Assembly: GCF_003112515.1 (NCBI RefSeq)
Contig: NZ_BEVZ01000006.1
Location: forward strand, 543,198 to 607,197
Direction of reading: 5' to 3'
DNA length: 64,000 nucleotides
Source of the DNA: Streptomyces fragilis
Lineage (GTDB): Bacteria; Actinomycetota; Actinomycetes; Streptomycetales; Streptomycetaceae
In this document: positions 59,888 to 64,000 of the stretch, piece by piece
Numbering within the stretch: the first letter of the stretch is position 1
Layout of the letters: every line of letters starts with the position of its first letter
Notes under the pieces: generated by a model
What the model saw: the letters and a program-made list of their open reading frames with translations, nothing else
Told to the model about the DNA's origin: nothing
Databases searched by the model: none
Made by a program: the position numbers and the translations under genes

Positions 59888-61019
59888 CCCCGAAACGGAA
59901 AAGAAGTCGTGGGGGAGAAGCCATCGGTACGGGGAGCCGGGGGTCGCTGGAGATTGGGACTGGGCCAGCGATCTGGGATTCTTGGAGGACATGGCCGAGT
60001 TGCTCGGTATCAGGGTCGGCCTGGCGGCATCGGAGGAAAAGATCAAGAGTGCCGTCAGAGGAGGAATGCAGCTGCTACCCGAGGCATTCAAGACGCATTA
60101 TAGGTTTGCCTATCCACTCCTGGGGAGGGCTGTCTTGGAGGCGTTTGGCCTAGAAGGTGCGATGCGAGCAGAAGACCACTCGATCATTCTCGTTGTCCGA
60201 GATCGAGTCCACGACTATGACCTTGCTCTGCGGGCACTCTCCTTCATGGCGCAGAGAATCTACGGAGCAGAGGAGGAAGTCTTCGCCGGAATCCCCGAGG
60301 GCAGGGCCGATGGTATCGGAGTCACCCTGAAGTGCGTCAGCCGGGAGCGTGCACGTGAAGTAGTGCGGGAAGCGGCGCAGCTGCATGGTCACGCTCTGGC
60401 GGCCGCAGTGGAAGCTGCCCTTGATGAGATGCAGTTCCGCGCCGTGCGTAACCCCACACCGGTAAGAGAAGAGCAGGTATGGGCTGACGTGCTCGACCTC
60501 CAAGAGCTCTTCGCATCAGAGTCGGTCACAGCTTCCTATGGAAGATTCTTTGATCAACGATTCGTCAATTACTTGGCGAGCAACTTCGAGGCGATCGGGT
60601 CGATTAATTGGAGAAAATTCGAAGCCCTCGTGGCGGAGCGCTTTGAGCGTCTAGGGTTTGAAGTAGATCTAGGGCCTGGACGCGGTGATGGGGGAGTTCA
60701 TCTCCGAGTCTGGGAATCCGGCTCCTCAACGCATGACGCTCCACCAACATTCATCGTCCAATGCAAACGTGAACACCGGAAGATCGAGCAGGTCGTCGTG
60801 AAAGCGCTCTTCGCTGATGTGAAATGGGTAGGAGCTCAGAAAGGGTTGCTTGTTGCTACCGCAGAGTGGGCTCCTGGAGCCAGAAAACTTGTCAAGACGA
60901 GAGGCTATCCGGTGGATGAGGTGAACCGGGAGATGCTGCGATCGTGGCTGCGGGAGATGCGGGACACCGACCGTGGGCTGTGGCTTCCGCACACGGCCTC
61001 AGGCAGCTCATCTCTGTGA
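59832..61019 (+). CDS. Mrr-type restriction endonuclease
   Basis: A 395-aa protein. The C-terminal 130 residues form an Mrr_cat-type PD-(D/E)XK nuclease: WRKFEALVAERFERLGFEVDLGPGRGDGGVHLRVW, then FIVQCKREHRKIEQVVVKALFADV with the Gln-x-Lys end, and KGLLVATAEWAPGARKL. The N-terminal 260 residues are helical and of unknown role. Mrr enzymes cut DNA with modified bases. The start ATG 59832 has AGGA close upstream. Its codon use is visibly less GC-rich than its neighbours, pointing to acquisition from another source. It is convergent with the HsdM-like gene. Confidence 0.85.
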   Translation: MTERRSSGGQLPKEQARRDPETEKKSWGRSHRYGEPGVAGDWDWASDLGFLEDMAELLGIRVGLAASEEKIKSAVRGGMQLLPEAFKTHYRFAYPLLGRAVLEAFGLEGAMRAEDHSIILVVRDRVHDYDLALRALSFMAQRIYGAEEEVFAGIPEGRADGIGVTLKCVSRERAREVVREAAQLHGHALAAAVEAALDEMQFRAVRNPTPVREEQVWADVLDLQELFASESVTASYGRFFDQRFVNYLASNFEAIGSINWRKFEALVAERFERLGFEVDLGPGRGDGGVHLRVWESGSSTHDAPPTFIVQCKREHRKIEQVVVKALFADVKWVGAQKGLLVATAEWAPGARKLVKTRGYPVDEVNREMLRSWLREMRDTDRGLWLPHTASGSSSL

Positions 61020-61233
61020 GAGATCACCACTGCCCTGCGGCGCCTGTCCTTGTGTCCCTAGCGTGTTCTCGACAGGACAAGCCCGTTCGACTCCTGAGCC
61101 GGAGGCGTCCGCCACGGGCTGGCGGCTGGCCAGAGCAGGTGTCAACTGCGGTCGAGGCTTCCCAAATCCCAGGAATAGTGCACGGTCGGAATAACCCCCT
61201 CCCGCCAGTAAAGCGGGATGCATTCTACATGAA

Positions 61234-63840
61234 TCAGTTTCCGTACTCTCGCAGTACGTTGATCATGTGCCGTATCTTGTGAGTGGAGTTGCCAGGCAAC
61301 GGTTTGGGGTTGAAATGCATGAGACCGTTCCTGATTTCCCGTATCTCATCAAGTCGCTCGATGAAGACTTTTCGATCCAAGGACCAGCCGACCCTCTCCC
61401 ATTCTTCCTTATTCTCCAAGACGCGCTGGTAGTCTCCGATCGACAGGTCATCGAATCCTGTGATACTCCGGTTGCCTTCCGGGTCACACAACTCCTGAAC
61501 TCTAGAAAATTCAATAGAAGAGGCGAGCACCTGGCGCAGCCGTTGATCGAATTCACCGATAAGAAAGAATGGGGTGGCCATGGCTCCGTAGGCTGCCGCT
61601 ACGTCGCTCGCAGTTACGATGCCCGAAATCTCATTACTTCGGTTTCGAATAAGAACAAATTCAGATTCCGCGAGCATTGGGAGAATATCGATGAGGTCTT
61701 GATCATAGGATACTTCGCGGGCTTGGATTATGGCCCGAGAAAATGGCGGTGCGTGATTGGCGTGGCGTGCCCGTGCGATTGACTTCCACGTCACGGCCCC
61801 GCGGAGTTGGCGTCCCGACAAGACAGGGAGCTGGGAGTAGTCGTTGATCATCATTTGAGTGATGGCTTCATCGAATGTGGCAGAGGGGGACACATGGACG
61901 ACACCACCAAGAGCAGAGGGCAAGTCGCCTACGGTCAGACCGACCACGGGTGCATCCTTGTCTTCGCCTTGGGCCGGGGATTCGTTGACCGTTTGAATCC
62001 GGAGTGGATCCTCTGCGGTTTCAGTGTGCCGTATTGCACTATCGCTTTGCGCCGCGACGGACTTGGGAGCCGCATCAAAGTTGGGCGATACGCCCAGTCG
62101 CTCGTTGGCCAATTCGCCGGCACCAGGGCTGGAGGCACCCACGGCTGAGGTGCCCAGGAATCGCTGACGCAGTCGATCAAGCGTTGTGCCGTCTTCCAAA
62201 GCCCAGCTTCGCCAGCCATCAACGGTCCCTTCGCCGACCGCTGCGGCCGCAGCCCGGTTGGGGGATGGAAACTGTTGACCACCAACCAGTTCGAGCCGAC
62301 CCGCAGCCGTCACTCTCGCGGAGTAGCGTGCCCCTGCACGCTCGAAAGTCAACTGCGTACCCTCTGTGATTAGACCAGCATCGAGAAGGTCAGCCATGGT
62401 CACACGCCTGCCTGCCGTGAGGTAACGAGGCCGTTCGGCGTATCGGTTCAGGCTCAGGTCGTATCCCTGGGCGACGATGTCTGACTTTGGGACGCAGAAG
62501 CTCTGTTCCGTACGCGCGCGGTTGTGCTCAGAGCCGCCACGGTCGAACCAGCGAGAGAGGGCGTCCGGGAGGTTGTTCTTGGTGTGCTCCTCCTGTGACA
62601 AGGAGCCGGCCGCAGGCCGGACGCCCAAACGGTCCTCCGGGAGGAGCGGGTTGCGCCTGTCGTCGAGGCTGAAGCCGTCCGCCTGGACGTCGTAGAACCA
62701 AACGTTGTCCGTGCCTCCGCTATCCGTGCGGGTGAACAGCAGGATCGCGGTCGAGACTCCCGCGTACGGCTTGAAGACCCCGCTCGGGAGTTTCACCACG
62801 CCGTCCAGTTTGTGGTCCTCAACCAGCGTCCGGCGCAGCTCTTTGTGCGCCTTCGTCGAACCGAAAAGGACGCCGTCCGGAACGATGACCGCCGCGCGGC
62901 CACCGGGCTTGAGGAGCCTCAAGAACAAGGCCAAGAAGAGGAGTTCGGTTTTCTTGGTCTTCACCACGGGCAGCAGGTCCGCCGCCGGGGACTCATAGTC
63001 CAGACTGCCGGCGAACGGCGGGTTCGCCAAGATCAGGGAGTAGCGTTCTGCCTCGCCCGCCGAGGACTCCACAAGCGAGTCGCGGTAGCGGATGTCCGGG
63101 TCCTCGATGCCATGCAGCAGCATGTTCATCGAACCGATGCGCAGCATCGTGGAGTCGAAGTCGAAGCCGTGGAACATGCTCGCGTTGAAGTGCGCTTGCT
63201 GCTCCACGTCCAGGAGCGCCTTCGCATGCTCGCGCTTCACGTACGACGCCGACTGAACCAGGAAGCCAGCCGTGCCGCACGCCGGGTCGCAGACCTCGTC
63301 GTCCGGCTTCGGCTGGGTCATCTCGACCATCAACTGGATGAGGTGGCGCGGTGTGCGGAACTGGCCATTCCGGCCACTCGTGGCGATCTTCGCTAGCAGG
63401 TACTCGTAGATGTCGCCTGCGGTGTCACTCGACTCCATCGAGATGGAGTCGAGCAGCTCTACGACCTTGGCAAGCAGGTTGGGGCCCGGGATGGTGAAAC
63501 GGGCGTCGCGCATGTGGTGGGAGTACGTGGAGCCGTCACCGCCCATCGCGCGGAGATAGGGGAAGACCCCCTGCTCGACGATGCGGTACATGACCTCGGG
63601 ATCGCAGGCCTTGAAATTCTGCCAGCGCAGTTCCTGCTGGTCCTCAGCGAAGAGTGGGTCCGGATCCGGTTTGGCTGTACGGCTCGCCCGGTTGTCCTTG
63701 CGGGTTTGGATCTCGTCCAGCCGCTTGATGAAGAGCAGGTACGTGATCTGCTCTATCACCTCCAGCGGATTCGAGATCCCACCGGACCAAAACGCATCCC
63801 AGACGCGTCCTACCTTGCTCTTGAGCTCGCCTGTGATCAC
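61234..63840 (-). CDS. hsdM: HsdM-type adenine methylase fused to RAMA, CBS pair and HEPN-like region
   Basis: 868 aa. Residues 1-150 are a HsdM N-terminal helical domain (VWDAFWSGGISNPLEVIEQITYLLFIKRLDE). Residues 160-420 form the N6-adenine methylase with motif I DPACGTAGFL (near 183) and motif IV ANPPF (near 271). Residues 478-561 resemble a RAMA domain (VTMADLLDAGLITEGTQLTFERAGARY). Residues 632-750 are paired CBS motifs (LTVGDLPSALGGVVHVSPSATFDEAITQMMINDYSQLPVL; GIVTASDVAAAYG). The end carries RNGLMHF (near 837), the R-x4-H motif of HEPN ribonucleases. No HsdS or HsdR gene is adjacent in the window. The 3' third is less GC-rich than the methylase part. Confidence 0.85.
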   Translation of the reverse strand: MITGELKSKVGRVWDAFWSGGISNPLEVIEQITYLLFIKRLDEIQTRKDNRASRTAKPDPDPLFAEDQQELRWQNFKACDPEVMYRIVEQGVFPYLRAMGGDGSTYSHHMRDARFTIPGPNLLAKVVELLDSISMESSDTAGDIYEYLLAKIATSGRNGQFRTPRHLIQLMVEMTQPKPDDEVCDPACGTAGFLVQSASYVKREHAKALLDVEQQAHFNASMFHGFDFDSTMLRIGSMNMLLHGIEDPDIRYRDSLVESSAGEAERYSLILANPPFAGSLDYESPAADLLPVVKTKKTELLFLALFLRLLKPGGRAAVIVPDGVLFGSTKAHKELRRTLVEDHKLDGVVKLPSGVFKPYAGVSTAILLFTRTDSGGTDNVWFYDVQADGFSLDDRRNPLLPEDRLGVRPAAGSLSQEEHTKNNLPDALSRWFDRGGSEHNRARTEQSFCVPKSDIVAQGYDLSLNRYAERPRYLTAGRRVTMADLLDAGLITEGTQLTFERAGARYSARVTAAGRLELVGGQQFPSPNRAAAAAVGEGTVDGWRSWALEDGTTLDRLRQRFLGTSAVGASSPGAGELANERLGVSPNFDAAPKSVAAQSDSAIRHTETAEDPLRIQTVNESPAQGEDKDAPVVGLTVGDLPSALGGVVHVSPSATFDEAITQMMINDYSQLPVLSGRQLRGAVTWKSIARARHANHAPPFSRAIIQAREVSYDQDLIDILPMLAESEFVLIRNRSNEISGIVTASDVAAAYGAMATPFFLIGEFDQRLRQVLASSIEFSRVQELCDPEGNRSITGFDDLSIGDYQRVLENKEEWERVGWSLDRKVFIERLDEIREIRNGLMHFNPKPLPGNSTHKIRHMINVLREYGN

Positions 63841-64000
63841 GGCGATACGCTATCGGATGGCGCGGGCAGCCGTGGCTGGTCGGCTACATCGGCGGCCGTC
63901 ATACACGTCGGCCCCTGACTGACGTTGCGTTCCGCATAGTCCTGGTTGCGGACACTGGCGGCACCGACGTCATGTGGCTCCGAACGTGATCCCTACGTGG

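Overview
The window reads as high-GC actinobacterial DNA, almost certainly Streptomyces or a close relative. Third codon positions are strongly G/C, GTG and TTG starts are frequent, many genes overlap by ATGA or GTGA, and Tat and lipoprotein signals, a CebR-type box and an Ohr/OhrR pair have the forms usual in that genus. No rRNA, tRNA or CRISPR array was found.

Positions 1-29.98 kb look like chromosomal accessory DNA. A probable sialoglycan-use locus comes first: an exo-sialidase cut by the window edge, an acetyl-ester hydrolase, a FadR-type GntR regulator, a five-component Dpp-type ABC importer (one permease fused to an ATPase) and NagB. The same CAGACGTCTG palindrome lies in front of the esterase and between the regulator and the importer. 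After that come two GNAT acetyltransferases, a frameshifted small kinase, ohr/ohrR, and a compact three-gene operon (13.65-19.6 kb) encoding a caspase-like/Hsp90-type GHKL ATPase giant, a zinc-ribbon protein and a three-helix membrane protein. Extracellular polysaccharide genes follow (DUF305 lipoprotein, CBM6-DUF1996, CBM32-CBM32-GH16 glucanase) with a LacI regulator. Two TetR-controlled catabolic genes and an FKBP isomerase close this part.

From about 30.5 kb to the right end the window is a mosaic of integrated elements and defence genes. An MFS transporter gene is cut off after 35 codons. Beyond it lie two large PD-(D/E)XK-like nuclease proteins, a tyrosine integrase with its excisionase, and a STAND-type NTPase with an alpha-helical repeat tail. 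From 42.5 to 57.1 kb is a segment bounded on both sides by related blocks, each holding a short 3'-end copy of an RNA m5U methyltransferase gene and RAGCGTCA repeats spaced 11 bp apart; I read these as att regions of tandemly integrated elements. Inside it are an unknown 389-aa protein, a helix-hairpin-helix glycosylase-like protein, a DUF4839 membrane protein, integrase remnants, a decayed IS701-family element and a complete four-gene Wadjet (JetABCD) plasmid-defence operon.

The right end (57.1-64 kb) holds debris (IS3 OrfA remnant, phage minor-capsid remnant, 5'-truncated recombinase-like gene), then an Mrr-type restriction endonuclease facing a HsdM-type adenine methylase fused to RAMA, paired CBS and HEPN-like regions.

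The best candidates for something undescribed are the caspase-GHKL/zinc-ribbon/membrane operon (13.65-19.6 kb), the HsdM-RAMA-CBS-HEPN fusion (61.2-63.8 kb), the nuclease pair (30.8-34.7 kb) and the STAND protein (38.0-42.3 kb). Functions given for these are inferred from motifs and context only.
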